Below are positions 48,001 through 55,170 of a stretch of DNA of 64,000 bases, piece by piece. How positions within the stretch are numbered: the stretch's first letter is position 1; each line of letters starts with the position of its first letter. The notes below the pieces were generated by a model. That model had not been told where the DNA came from. It ran no database searches and saw only the letters and a program-made list of their open reading frames with translations. Position numbers and translations under genes: made by a program. The stretch covers positions 280,077 to 344,076 of the forward strand of contig PLDC01000017.1 in the NCBI GenBank assembly GCA_003134995.1, written 5' to 3'. Source of the stretch: Acidobacteriaceae bacterium. Its GTDB lineage: Bacteria > Acidobacteriota > Terriglobia > Terriglobales > Acidobacteriaceae.

Positions 48001-48395
48001 ACCGAATAAGACCCCTCCTTATCAAACACCGGAGTCCACGTAGTGCCATCATTCACCGTCTTCCAAACCCCACCCGAAGCCACGCCCACGTAATACTCAA
48101 ACTTGTTCTTAGGATTCACCGCAATCGACATCACCCGCCCCGAAGCCACAGCCGGACCAATCGACCGAAACTTCAGCCCAGAAAAAGTCTCGGCATTCAT
48201 TCCAGGCTTCTTCTCGTCCTTCTTGTCCTTATCCTTCGACTCGTCCGCCTTCTCATCTTTCTTCGAATCCTTCTTCGAAACTTTTTTAGCAACAGGCGAC
48301 GCCGCGCTGTCAGCACTCTGATCCTGCGGAGCGGCGATCGATAGAGAGAACGTCAGAAACAAGAAGGCAAGAACAGCAACGATGCGCAATTTCAC
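45015..48395 (-). CDS. Large exported sortilin/BNR-repeat beta-propeller protein
   Basis: A signal peptide (VAVLAFLFLTFSLSIAAP) and a Lys-rich spacer (about 30-75) precede two Asp-box rich beta-propellers with many SxDxGxTW repeats (for example SDDGGKNW, TADGGKTW, STDAGKTW) over about residues 80-780, ending in a C-terminal region of coiled-coil character. It is of the VPS10/sortilin-like class often annotated as glycosyl hydrolase, but no catalytic residues can be pointed to. The C-terminal part (from about 860) is Lys/Glu-rich. GTG 48395 with GGAG upstream is preferred; the frame is open to 48452. Confidence 0.85.
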   Translation of the reverse strand: MKLRIVAVLAFLFLTFSLSIAAPQDQSADSAASPVAKKVSKKDSKKDEKADESKDKDKKDEKKPGMNAETFSGLKFRSIGPAVASGRVMSIAVNPKNKFEYYVGVASGGVWKTVNDGTTWTPVFDKEGSYSVGWVALDPNDPAVVWVGAGESNSQRSVSYGDGIYRSDDGGKNWQNLGLKKSDHIGRVVIDPRDSKVVYVAAEGPLWGPGGDRGLYKTADGGKTWKAVLTISENTGVVDVAVDPSNPDIIYAAAYQRRRHVFTLIDGGPESAIYKSSDAGVTWNKLKSGLPSVDMGRIGLALSAADPTVVYASIEANDGKGGIFRSNDRGATWDRQNEFDAQAQYYARIFTDPKNVDRIFVMNVSLRESLDGGKTLHKVNEMNHHGDNHAMWIDPDNTRHWLFGSDGGMYETFDDAKSWQFKANLPTLQFYDVAVDNALPFYNICGGTQDYFSWCGPSRTRDINGIMNADWFVTTGGDGFRSVVDPVDANTIYSESQYGVLVRYDKPTGQELVLQPQEGKGEPPLRWNWDSPVMISPHSHTRLYFAANKLFRSDNRGDTWKAVSGDLTRQIDRNKLPVMGKVWDPDAVAKNVSTSFYGNIVALAESPKKEGLIYVGTDDGLIQVSGDGGLSWSKYEKFIGIPDITYVSRLAASHFDDNTVYAAFDNHKNEDFKPYLLKSTDAGKTWTSIAGNLPENGPVLAFAEDTVNANLLFAGTEFGAFFTIDGGAHWVQLKGGLPTIAVRDMVLQAREGDLVIATFGRGFYVLDDISALRQMKAESVEQASALFPVKDSLLYIERHPLGGPKKGYQGDAFFTADNPPYGAVFTAYLKEKRKTKKEKRQEAEKDAAKKNQTLPYPSHDELRAEAEEAKPEVYFMVYDEAGAPVRRVEGSIEGGFQRAAWDLRYPAVSLHEHADEGEDFAPAASQGPLVISGNYSVRLFQKVDGAVSELAGAQNFKVVTEGAASMSAGDRAAQEEFLRKVARLYRAVSGALHTAEDVEARLKAIRGALRETPAAEKLGETADSIEKRNREILRALRGDVEMQKRNEATPSSINDRVNAVLEGERFALTKPTQSHVDDYAIAAGEFAGELSALHALVEVDLATLEKDMEAAGAPWTPGRVPLWTDK

Positions 48396-48482
48396 AAGCA
48401 GCTCCAATCCAAAGATTTCCAAAACCGATATGTATACAGCAATCCAGCCCAAGAAAGAAGAGTCTAAATAAGAAACAGAATG

Positions 48483-48600
48483 GACTTACCGCGTGTTCCT
48501 CCGTGACCCCCGTGGTAAAGATTTTGCAGGTGGCATTCAAAAGAAGCTTTTTCTCCGCGTCCTCCGCGGCCTTTCTCAGCGACCTCCGCGTTGAAAAGCT
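48483..48600. repeat. Dispersed CCGTG/CTCCGCG repeats, copy cluster 3
   Basis: CCGTGACCCCCGTGGTAAAG and CTCCGCGTCCTCCGCGGCC words, of the same family as the repeats at 44.0-45.0 kb. Confidence 0.5.
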
Positions 48601-48645
48601 CTTGACCTCGACCGCACAATCACATCAGCAGGTTAAAATCCCACC

Positions 48646-49110
48646 ATGCCCGCAAAACCCCAAGGCCACGACACGCGCTACATGAAAATGCAAAAGAACA
48701 ACTGCTTCGTCTGTGGCCAAGACAATAAAGATGGCATGCGCCTAAAGTTCGTCCTGGACGAACCACGCCAAACCTTCGTCTGCCACTTCCGCCTAGGCAG
48801 CCGCTACACCGGACCCCCAGGCCACTGCCACGGCGGCATAATTGCCAGCATCCTCGACGACGCCATGGGCAAAGTAAACAAACTACATCAAGTAATAGCC
48901 CTCACGAGAGAGATGACAGTCGAATACCTAAAGCCAGTCCCGCTCCAAACCCCACTCCGCGTAGAAGGCCGCGAAATCGAAGTACGCGGCCCCAAGCACA
49001 TCAACGCCGCCGAAATCCTGAACGAAAAAAACGAAGTCCTGGCCCGCAGCCGCGGCATCTTCATAGAAGTCGACCCCGAAAAAATGTTTGCGAAACACGT
49101 CAAGCGCTAA
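48646..49110 (+). CDS. PaaI-type thioesterase (hotdog fold)
   Basis: A hotdog-fold acyl-CoA thioesterase-like protein: CFVCGQDNKDGMRL at the start, then YTGPPGHCHGGIIASILDDAMG with the HGG/D active-site pattern and MTVEYLKPVPLQTPLRVEG strand. The extra N-terminal CFVCG pair may bind zinc. It stands alone between repeats. Substrate unknown. Confidence 0.82.
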   Translation: MPAKPQGHDTRYMKMQKNNCFVCGQDNKDGMRLKFVLDEPRQTFVCHFRLGSRYTGPPGHCHGGIIASILDDAMGKVNKLHQVIALTREMTVEYLKPVPLQTPLRVEGREIEVRGPKHINAAEILNEKNEVLARSRGIFIEVDPEKMFAKHVKR

Positions 49111-49111
49111 A

Positions 49112-49152
49112 GCTGTACCCCGTGCAACCCCGTGAACTCTGTGGTGAAGGTT
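49112..49152. repeat. Dispersed CCCCGTG repeats, copy 4
   Basis: GTACCCCGTGCAACCCCGTG and TCTGTGGTGAAGG in the gap before pdxS, of the same family as at 44.0-45.0 kb. Confidence 0.5.
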
Positions 49153-49267
49153 TTACTGACAACCGGCAACTGGCGGCTGGTAACTGCTCCCAAGCAGTAC
49201 CGCGAACCGCAAACCCACTGTAAAATAAACTAAGCTTCACCGCAGCCCGCAAAGAAAAGAGTCCAAC

Positions 49268-50188
49268 ATGTCGAAAAACAACGGTAGCAACACCAGTCTC
49301 CGCCTAAAAACCGGCTTAGCCGAAATGCTAAAAGGCGGCGTAATCATGGATGTGACGAATGCTGAGCAGGCCTCTATTGCTGAGAAAGCTGGGGCCGTGG
49401 CTGTGATGGCGCTGGAGCGCGTGCCGGCGCAGATCCGCGCGGAGGGCGGCGTTGCGCGGATGGCTTCGCCTAAGAAGATTCGCGAGATTATGGCCGAGGT
49501 GTCGATCCCGGTGATGGCGAAGTGCCGCATCGGACATTTTGCTGAGGCTCAGATTCTGCAGGAGCTTGGCGTCGATTACATTGACGAATCCGAAGTGCTC
49601 ACGCCTGCCGATGAAGCTCATCATGTTGATAAGCACGCGTTCAGCGTGCCGTTCGTTTGCGGGGCGCGGAATCTTGGCGAAGCTTTGCGGCGGATTGCTG
49701 AGGGCGCGGCCATGATTCGCACCAAGGGCGAGGCCGGTACTGGAGACGTGGTCCATGCCGTCAAGCACATTCGTCAGATTGTGCAGGAGATGAAAATTCT
49801 AACGGTGCTCGGCGAAGAAGAACTCTACGCCAAAGCCAAAGAGCACGGCGCGCCTTACGAACTGATTAAGATGGTGGCCAAGACAGGGAAGCTCCCCGTG
49901 CCAAATTTCAGCGCGGGAGGCATCGCCACTCCGGCCGACGCCAGCCTGGTCATGCAGCTCGGCGCCGAAGCCGTCTTCGTAGGCAGCGGCATCTTCATGA
50001 AAGACAGCACCACCTTCGCCGATCCGGTCGAAGCCGAAAAGCGAGCCCGCGCTATCGTAAAAGCCGCGACGCACTTCAATGACCCTAAAGTGTTACTTGA
50101 AGTCAGCGAAGATTTGCAGGGAGCGATGAAGGGGCTGGCTGTGGCAGGGCTGGATGAGGCACAGATGCTGCAGACCAGAGGATGGTAA
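49268..50188 (+). CDS. pdxS: Pyridoxal 5'-phosphate synthase lyase subunit
   Basis: PdxS makes PLP from ribose 5-phosphate, glyceraldehyde 3-phosphate and ammonia, a (beta/alpha)8 barrel forming a 12-mer with PdxT. It shows [20 protein letters not shown] (catalytic Asp), [16 protein letters not shown], the second Lys in [12 protein letters not shown], and [20 protein letters not shown] phosphate loops. 306 aa is slightly longer than average. The partner PdxT gene is about 10.7 kb away, at 60899, whereas the two are usually adjacent; an accessory island separates them. A broken copy of the pdxS 3' end lies at 51024-51129. Confidence 0.96.
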   Translation: MSKNNGSNTSLRLKTGLAEMLKGGVIMDVTNAEQASIAEKAGAVAVMALERVPAQIRAEGGVARMASPKKIREIMAEVSIPVMAKCRIGHFAEAQILQELGVDYIDESEVLTPADEAHHVDKHAFSVPFVCGARNLGEALRRIAEGAAMIRTKGEAGTGDVVHAVKHIRQIVQEMKILTVLGEEELYAKAKEHGAPYELIKMVAKTGKLPVPNFSAGGIATPADASLVMQLGAEAVFVGSGIFMKDSTTFADPVEAEKRARAIVKAATHFNDPKVLLEVSEDLQGAMKGLAVAGLDEAQMLQTRGW

Positions 50189-50207
50189 GAGCGTTTCACT
50201 CAGTGCT

Positions 50208-50385
50208 TTTGGGTGGCGCAGCGCCTTCGGCGCTGCGAAAAAAAATGCTTCAAAAGTTTGGCTTTAGCCTCTGTTGTGCTTCATGGTTCCATGGCTGTCG
50301 GGAGGAATGCACCTCAGCGGCTAAAGCCAGTTGTTTTGTGAGGGCGTGAATCGCAGCGCCGAAGGCGCTGCGCCACCCAAAGGCG
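50208..50385. repeat. REPIN: inverted pair of GCAGCGCC-GGCGCTGC palindromes
   Basis: Perfect 19-nt palindromes at 50218-50236 and 50353-50371, each next to GGGTGGC/GCCACCC, face each other around CTTTAGCC...GGCTAAAGCC. The right half (about 50303-50385) is repeated almost exactly at 50881-50964 beyond the transposase, so the RAYT lies between direct repeats. Confidence 0.75.
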
Positions 50386-50405
50386 GTTGCTGGCTTGGGC
50401 TTGAC

Positions 50406-50879
50406 TTAAGCAGCCGCCGCAAGCCGCTCTGGAGCAGGGTCCAGAAACAACTCCGGCGTCGCTGAGCAATACGGATATTGCTCCGGCCCAACCGCCAACC
50501 CTCTCTTTACCGCATTTCGCCGAATGTATTCACGAAAAGCAAAATACTCGTTGGCATTTCTTACGCGGCGGTCATAGTAGCTGGGCTGCCAGATCTCACG
50601 CGCGAAATCCAATTCTTTTTTCGCCCGATAGGAAAATCCTCCTTTGATGAATTGCATCGATCGCTCCAGAGCTTGAACAGGAGTGATCAGCAAATAAAAA
50701 TGGTCTGGCATGACCACAAACTCATGCAGTAGATATTTTTCTTGTTGGCGATAGTGGAGCAGAACGTTGACGAGCAGCCTGGCCATTCGGTCCGATTGAA
50801 GGATGTTCCTCTTCCGAAATGTGGAAGCGGTGATGAAGTAGCAGCTATATCCCGTGTTGCAGCGGCGGGGAGCGGCCAT
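50406..50879 (-). CDS. REP-associated tyrosine transposase (RAYT 1)
   Basis: A Y1/HUH-type transposase-like protein: YSCYFITASTFRKRN, FVVMPDHFYLLI, YYDRRVRNANEYFAFREYIRRNAVKRGL. The metal-binding motif normally reads HxH (DHxHLL); here it is HFY, so the second His is lost and single-strand cleavage may be impaired. The nucleophile Tyr is present (SYYDRR). Start at ATG 50879; a longer frame to 50921 runs into the flanking REP. It is bracketed by the palindromes at 50218-50371 and 50929-50947, which are presumably its own REP family. Confidence 0.85.
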   Translation of the reverse strand: MAAPRRCNTGYSCYFITASTFRKRNILQSDRMARLLVNVLLHYRQQEKYLLHEFVVMPDHFYLLITPVQALERSMQFIKGGFSYRAKKELDFAREIWQPSYYDRRVRNANEYFAFREYIRRNAVKRGLAVGPEQYPYCSATPELFLDPAPERLAAAA

Positions 50880-50880
50880 G

Positions 50881-50964
50881 GAATGCACCTCTGCGGCTGA
50901 AAGCCGCTCGAACTCCCGCAACTGTATCGCAGCGCCGAAGGCGCTGCGCCACCCAAAGGCAAGA
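50881..50964. repeat. REP copy downstream of RAYT 1 (direct repeat of 50303-50385)
   Basis: GAATGCACCTC-GCGGCT-AAGCC and a 19-nt palindrome (50929-50947) followed by GCCACCCAAAGGC repeat the right half of the REPIN at 50208-50385. Confidence 0.75.
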
Positions 50965-51023
50965 AATTTTCTGCTGTTTGCCGATTTGGAACTGAGCTAG
51001 AATGGTTCAGAAGGAAACTGGAC

Positions 51024-51129
51024 GCCCGCGCCATAGTAAAAGCCACGACGCACTTCGTTCCCCCTGAGGTATTGGTTGAAGAAGGACCGGCTGGACGAGG
51101 CGCAGATGCTGCAGGCTAAGGGACGGTAA
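51024..51129 (+). pseudogene. Degenerate copy of the pdxS 3' end
   Basis: About 106 nt aligns with the last 144 nt of pdxS (50045-50188): shared stretches include GTAAAAGCC-CGACGCACTTC and CAGATGCTGCAG, and the match ends at an equivalent stop codon (51127-51129). An internal piece of about 38 nt is missing. The two ends flank the RAYT 1/REP unit, so pdxS was partly duplicated and then split, or the RAYT unit was inserted with the duplication. Not coding as it stands. Confidence 0.8.
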
Positions 51130-51280
51130 TGAGGAAGGCACACCAATCCGCGCATCTGAAGTTGGCGGACGGAGCACCGATCACAAAGAAGACTAGCTAC
51201 CGACGGTGATGTTCATGACACAAGTATTATGCATGACACGTCCCATCTCTGTCAAGGATTATTCTGGCTCGTAACGACAG

Positions 51281-52834
51281 CTAAACATTGAGTTTAATGT
51301 CAATTGCACAGCGCTTCTCCGGGTCAAAATTGAACGCCTCCCAAGCAAGCGTGCGGAATGCAAGGGGCTGGTTTCGCGTCGTCTCCGGCCCGTATGCTAA
51401 GTGGCCCCATGCTTCGCCCGGTTTGTTCGACAGCGTTGCCCTGTCGTAATCCTCGGGAATGTGAATGATAAACTCCACCTTGTCGATCTTGCCAGCCGCA
51501 CGTCGCGAGGTGACCACCAACTCATCCGTGTGGCTTGGGCCCCTGAGTGGCGACATGGCGTTATTCACGGCGTCTTTTGCGTCCAGCTTATAGGGCCCTG
51601 TTCTAGGTGGAAGCACGGGAACAAAGAACAACAGGAGGGATCGAAGTTTTGGAGCGGTGGGATCTTTAATCGGAACATGCAAGATCCTTATTTCCTCGTC
51701 GTTTGGATTGTAAAGGTGCCACTGCGATTTGTTGATGTAGCTTTTGTGCTCTGTAGTCGCAAGCGCAATCGAATGGCAGTATATCGGTTCGTCTGTTGTG
51801 TCAAACTCAGTTCGGAAACTGATGATGTCTGGACGCGGTGGCTCAGCGAGTGAATTCGCGGTTATCTCAAGCCGCTGCTTTCTGTACCTCATCTTGCTGG
51901 GGCGATGCTGCGCGTTGAACATCTCTCCCAGTGTCAGGAGGTTCGTCAGATTTTGATCAGCCCAAGGGTCTCCGAGCGCACTCTCGTTTGGATCGATAAT
52001 GGTATCTAGGAAATCCTCGGTACGCCTCACTACCTCGTCGTAGTGGCCATTTAGTCCGTCTGTGAGGGCTTTCTGAAACTCAAATGTCCCGTACGCTTGT
52101 GGAAGCGAAAGCACGGATTCAGCACCCAAACGAAACCTGGCATTGGCCATCGAGCTGTCAATGGCGGCGTCGAGCAGAGCTATCGAAAATTGCCAAATAT
52201 TTCTGGGCGCCTCGGGCAGGTTCGGTTCGAAAGAAAGAGCGATCACCCGGCCATCCTCTGGTTTCCCGTGCCGGGCTAATACTTCTACCGGCAAATTCTC
52301 ACTGATGCCACCGTCAACGATATTTGCATTTGGCTCCTTCCATGTCCTAAAACAAAACGGAATTCCAGCCGAGTCCAACAGAGCGTCTACCACGAAATCG
52401 TCAGGACTGTGAACGTCGCCTCGGCGCGAGTTCAGCTTCGTGTGCGTTATCAGTATCTCGGGCTTAAGATCCTTAATCTGCAGCGCCTCCTTATTCGTGT
52501 GGCGCTTAAAGATATCCTTCAAGTCATTCCTTAACGGATTGGTGCTCCAAAACGGACGGCCCCAAAAAAGTGCTGCGTACTGGGAAAATCCAGGAGGCGT
52601 AAATCGAGTCACGATCCTGCTGGCTAGGCCAACTCTCAACTCCTGACGAAAATTTGCAAGGTCAATGCCGGCGCCGAATAAGCAAGCGGCGAGCGCACCG
52701 GCTGAGGTGCCCGCGATACGGGTAACCCTGATTTTGCCCTGCCGTTGATACCCCTGAATGGCTTGCATCGCTGCAAGTAAGGAGAAGATTTTTGCGCCGC
52801 CTCCTTGGACAGCGATTTGTAAGGGCTTAGGCAT
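51281..52834 (-). CDS. Cytosolic patatin-like phospholipase with C-terminal extension
   Basis: An N-terminal patatin domain (oxyanion loop VQGGGAKIFSLLAA; nucleophile elbow GTSAGAL; triad DGGISENLP at about residue 189) of about 280 residues, followed by some 240 residues without a domain I recognise. No signal peptide or membrane helix, so it is cytosolic. Patatins such as CapV act as membrane-damaging effectors in CBASS defence, but no cyclase or other defence gene lies beside it. GGAG sits 6 nt before ATG 52834; a longer frame to 52909 exists. About 146 nt on its left and the 53.0-kb REPIN on its right flank it. Confidence 0.85.
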   Translation of the reverse strand: MPKPLQIAVQGGGAKIFSLLAAMQAIQGYQRQGKIRVTRIAGTSAGALAACLFGAGIDLANFRQELRVGLASRIVTRFTPPGFSQYAALFWGRPFWSTNPLRNDLKDIFKRHTNKEALQIKDLKPEILITHTKLNSRRGDVHSPDDFVVDALLDSAGIPFCFRTWKEPNANIVDGGISENLPVEVLARHGKPEDGRVIALSFEPNLPEAPRNIWQFSIALLDAAIDSSMANARFRLGAESVLSLPQAYGTFEFQKALTDGLNGHYDEVVRRTEDFLDTIIDPNESALGDPWADQNLTNLLTLGEMFNAQHRPSKMRYRKQRLEITANSLAEPPRPDIISFRTEFDTTDEPIYCHSIALATTEHKSYINKSQWHLYNPNDEEIRILHVPIKDPTAPKLRSLLLFFVPVLPPRTGPYKLDAKDAVNNAMSPLRGPSHTDELVVTSRRAAGKIDKVEFIIHIPEDYDRATLSNKPGEAWGHLAYGPETTRNQPLAFRTLAWEAFNFDPEKRCAIDIKLNV

Positions 52835-53010
52835 TCGCATCTCCAACCGCAAACTCGTCGCAACAACCTCAGTTCCGATCCTGAGCGAGAGCGCCGAACT
52901 TATGGGCAAATTATAGTAGCCTCGTAAGAAGGGCGCCTAGCATACAACAGCAGCTTTATCTCTTCAATATCTAAATTTGTTATTGTGACAGTAACCCCTT
53001 CCCGCCAGGG

Positions 53011-53249
53011 GCGGGTGGCCCGGCCTTTGATCTCGCCGGCGGTCATCAACAAAGTGGGTGCCCCGTCCTTCGCGCACTTTGCGAAGGGCGGGATTCGGAA
53101 ACGCCTGCTCAAGTGGTTTGATCACACAGTTGCATAAGAAATCAAATGGCACAAGCAGCATCGCCGCCCACCCTTGCAAAAAACGCAAGGATGGGGCACC
53201 CTCTTTTGGAATGGCGTACACAGAAATCATTAAGGCTGGGCCACCCGCC
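53011..53249. repeat. REPIN: GCGGGTGGCCCGG...GGGTGCCCCGTCCTT family
   Basis: Left arm 53011-53100 (GCGGGTGGCCCGG, GTGGGTGCCCCGTCCTT, a CTTCGC...GCGAAG hairpin) faces the right arm 53167-53249 (CCTTGC...GCAAGG, GGGGCACCC, GGCCACCCGCC). Same family as the repeats around RAYT 2. No coding sequence in the 612-bp gap from 52835 to 53446. Confidence 0.7.
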
Positions 53250-53446
53250 ACTTTGGGGTAACTGAACAGATCTTTTTCCAACTCTACACTGATGAAATCC
53301 GGTGCATTAACGACTAGCCGACATGGCGACAGTCGCCCAGCCGGGATCAGAGCCCTAGGAGAATTTCCGTCGATGCCAATTGGGCCACAAAGGTCAGAGT
53401 CACATGAATGTTATCACTGCGGCGAATATTAGTTAGGGGGAAATCA

Positions 53447-53825
53447 ATGGGACTATCTATGCCGCCTCTTGAGTGTCCGCAAATGTGGGACAAAAATAGG
53501 CAAGGAATATTTCAAGGGCAGAGCGCCCTGGACATGTCCAAAGTGCGCCCAGCGACTTCGGCTTTCCCGTACATACACCACCGTAAGCGGAGTTGTGACA
53601 TTGGCCCTTTCTATGGCGCTGTGTGACCTCATAGGACTTCATGGCCTGATGCTATTCGTGGCTGGCCTCGTAATGTGGGCGCCGCTTTTGCTGGTTTTGA
53701 CTGTGCCATTTGCCTGGGTCATAAGACCTTCTCTAGAGCCGTATTACTCGACTGAGGAGGAGTCGCACTTTACTTCTTTGTCTATTAACGAAAATGACAG
53801 CTCGGAGCGACCGAAGCAGCCCTAA
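53447..53825 (+). pseudogene. Zinc-ribbon membrane protein, frameshifted near its start
   Basis: AGGGGGAA precedes ATG 53447, which opens MGLSMPPLECP. At about 53478-53483 (CCGCAAATGTG) one extra base shifts the frame; in the next frame the protein continues CGTKIGKEYFKGRAPWTCPK with a second CPKC, two membrane helices (about 53595-53720) and an acidic tail, ending at 53825. Across the shift the two Cys pairs form a zinc ribbon (ECPxC ... CPKC). It is probably inactive, or the extra base is a sequencing error. Function unknown. Confidence 0.6.
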
Positions 53826-54107
53826 ATTTGACCGAAAAAGGGGATCAACGCTATGTTGAACAATTAAGGGGTCCACCTTTTCTGGCACACTTCTACTGTG
53901 TGTTCCCGATGCTATGAGGCCCGGCTAGAGGCGAATGAATGTAAGAGGATTTTTTCAAGCAGCCGGAGTTGACGCGCAGGAGGTGAAGCACACTCGCAGC
54001 CTCTTTCTCGGCTGGGTGTAGTTATCATGAATGTCTCATTTTAGGGGTGCAGTCCACAGAAAACGGCGGGTGGCCCGGGTTTTGATTTCGCTGGCATCAG
54101 CACCACA

Positions 54108-54191
54108 GTGGGTGCCCCGTCCTTGCGTTCTTTGCAAGGGCGGGTACGATGCGGCCTGTACCATAGGGTTTGTGATGCCCAGCGGCCTGCA
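54108..54191. repeat. 84-bp inverted repeat, left copy, around RAYT 2
   Basis: GTGGGTGCCCCGTCCTTGCG, a hairpin CCTTGC-GTTCTTT-GCAAGG and then GGGTTTGTGATGCCCAGCGG. It matches 54739-54822 in reverse orientation at about 80 of 84 positions. Flanking GCGGGTGGCCCGGG at 54067-54080 ties it to the REPIN at 53.0 kb. 53826-54066 holds nothing recognisable. Confidence 0.8.
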
Positions 54192-54200
54192 GCTGCCAAG

Positions 54201-54755
54201 CTACGCCACCCGATCCCCGAAGGAAATCTTCGTCCAGCCTTCATTCACCCGCACCGGTCCAACTTCGTCCAAAAGATAGAAACGATAACTGCTCCACCGC
54301 CAGTCCTCAGGCGCGGCTACCAAGCCCCGCTTCACCGGATTGCGATGCATGTACCTCAGCTTCTCCACGCGCTTCTTCGTCGTCCATACGTTGAAATCGT
54401 AGGAGCGCGCCTGCCAGAACGCTCTGCGCTTCGTTTCGCCTCCAAACAGATTGCGTTGACGCAGATCCCTGCGCTTGCGCTTGGGTAACAAAGCGCCCGC
54501 CGTGCGCTGCTTCAATACTTGCATCACGGTCGAGGGGCTTCCAACTTCCGGCTCCGTCAAAAGCAGGTGAATGTGTTCCGGCATCACGACATAGCCGACG
54601 ACTACGAAGCGATAACGCTCGCGAGTCTGTTCCAGAATCATAAGGAAGGTATCCCGGCTGCGCGCGGTGCGCAGAAACGGCAATCGCCGGTAGCACGAGG
54701 TAGTGATAAAGTGCAGGTGATGAGCGCCGTAGGTTCGATGCAGGCCGCTGGGCAT
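54201..54755 (-). CDS. REP-associated tyrosine transposase (RAYT 2)
   Basis: An intact RAYT: HHLHFITTSCYRRLPFL at the start, VVVGYVVMPEHIHLLLTEPE with a proper HUH motif (HIH), ARSYDFNVW with the likely nucleophile Tyr, and KLRYMHRNPVKRGLVAAPEDW. Start at ATG 54755 (MPSGLHRTYGAH); the first codons lie in the 84-bp repeat, and a longer frame to 54842 is repeat-derived. The gene lies between inverted 84-bp repeats, the structure of an active or recently active unit. It interrupts a zinc-ribbon gene whose start remains at 54829-54876. Confidence 0.85.
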   Translation of the reverse strand: MPSGLHRTYGAHHLHFITTSCYRRLPFLRTARSRDTFLMILEQTRERYRFVVVGYVVMPEHIHLLLTEPEVGSPSTVMQVLKQRTAGALLPKRKRRDLRQRNLFGGETKRRAFWQARSYDFNVWTTKKRVEKLRYMHRNPVKRGLVAAPEDWRWSSYRFYLLDEVGPVRVNEGWTKISFGDRVA

Positions 54756-54822
54756 GACAAACCCCATCGTACAGGCAGCATCGTACCCGCCCTTGCAAAG
54801 AACGCAAGGACGGGGCACCCAC
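54739..54822. repeat. 84-bp inverted repeat, right copy, around RAYT 2
   Basis: Reverse complement of 54108-54191, with four mismatches (G/T, C/G, A/G and G/C changes). Includes the GGGGCACCC core seen in other REP families of this island. Confidence 0.8.
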
Positions 54823-54828
54823 GGTTCC

Positions 54829-54876
54829 GGCAGTACCTTCATTTAACGCAGACCCACATTTCGTGCAGAAAGCCAT
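54829..54876 (-). pseudogene. 5' remnant of a zinc-ribbon protein gene cut by RAYT 2
   Basis: ATG 54876 with AAGGGGGATGAG upstream opens MAFCTKCGSALNEGTA, the usual first ribbon of a zinc-ribbon membrane protein, and then runs directly into the REP sequence. The rest of the gene is not recognisable on the far side of RAYT 2. About 200 nt to its right (54877-55080) show nothing. Confidence 0.6.
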
Positions 54877-55099
54877 AACTCATCCCCCTTTCTAACTTGC
54901 ACTTCCTCTGTGCGCATGGCTAAGCTGCAGTTGATGGCTACTGATCCGCTCTCTCAACTATGTGAATTTATCCAAGAAGGGTTCGGCCCGTGCAGCGAGA
55001 GGATAGTAGCTGCGCTCGATGTTACTGTCTGTGGCCCATTGGTTGAGTTGTCGTAGTCCAATGGTGGTGGGGCTGGTGCCCAGGTTTCAGGTCCCGACT

Positions 55100-55137
55100 C
55101 CCATGTCTCGCAAAAGCGGCGAGACATGGGGCACCCC
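55100..55137. repeat. GTCTCGC...GCGAGAC REP, copy 1
   Basis: GTCTCGC-AAAAGCG-GCGAGAC hairpin followed by ATGGGGCACCCC. Further copies at 55423-55461 (inside RAYT 3), 55827-55864 and 57653-57690. Confidence 0.7.
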
Positions 55138-55170
55138 ATTTTTCTTTGGCTATCGGTCGAGACCTTTTGA

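Noticed and set aside
51130..51280. Possible continuation of the pdxS fragment
   Set aside because: No similarity to pdxS or any gene beyond the stop at 51129.
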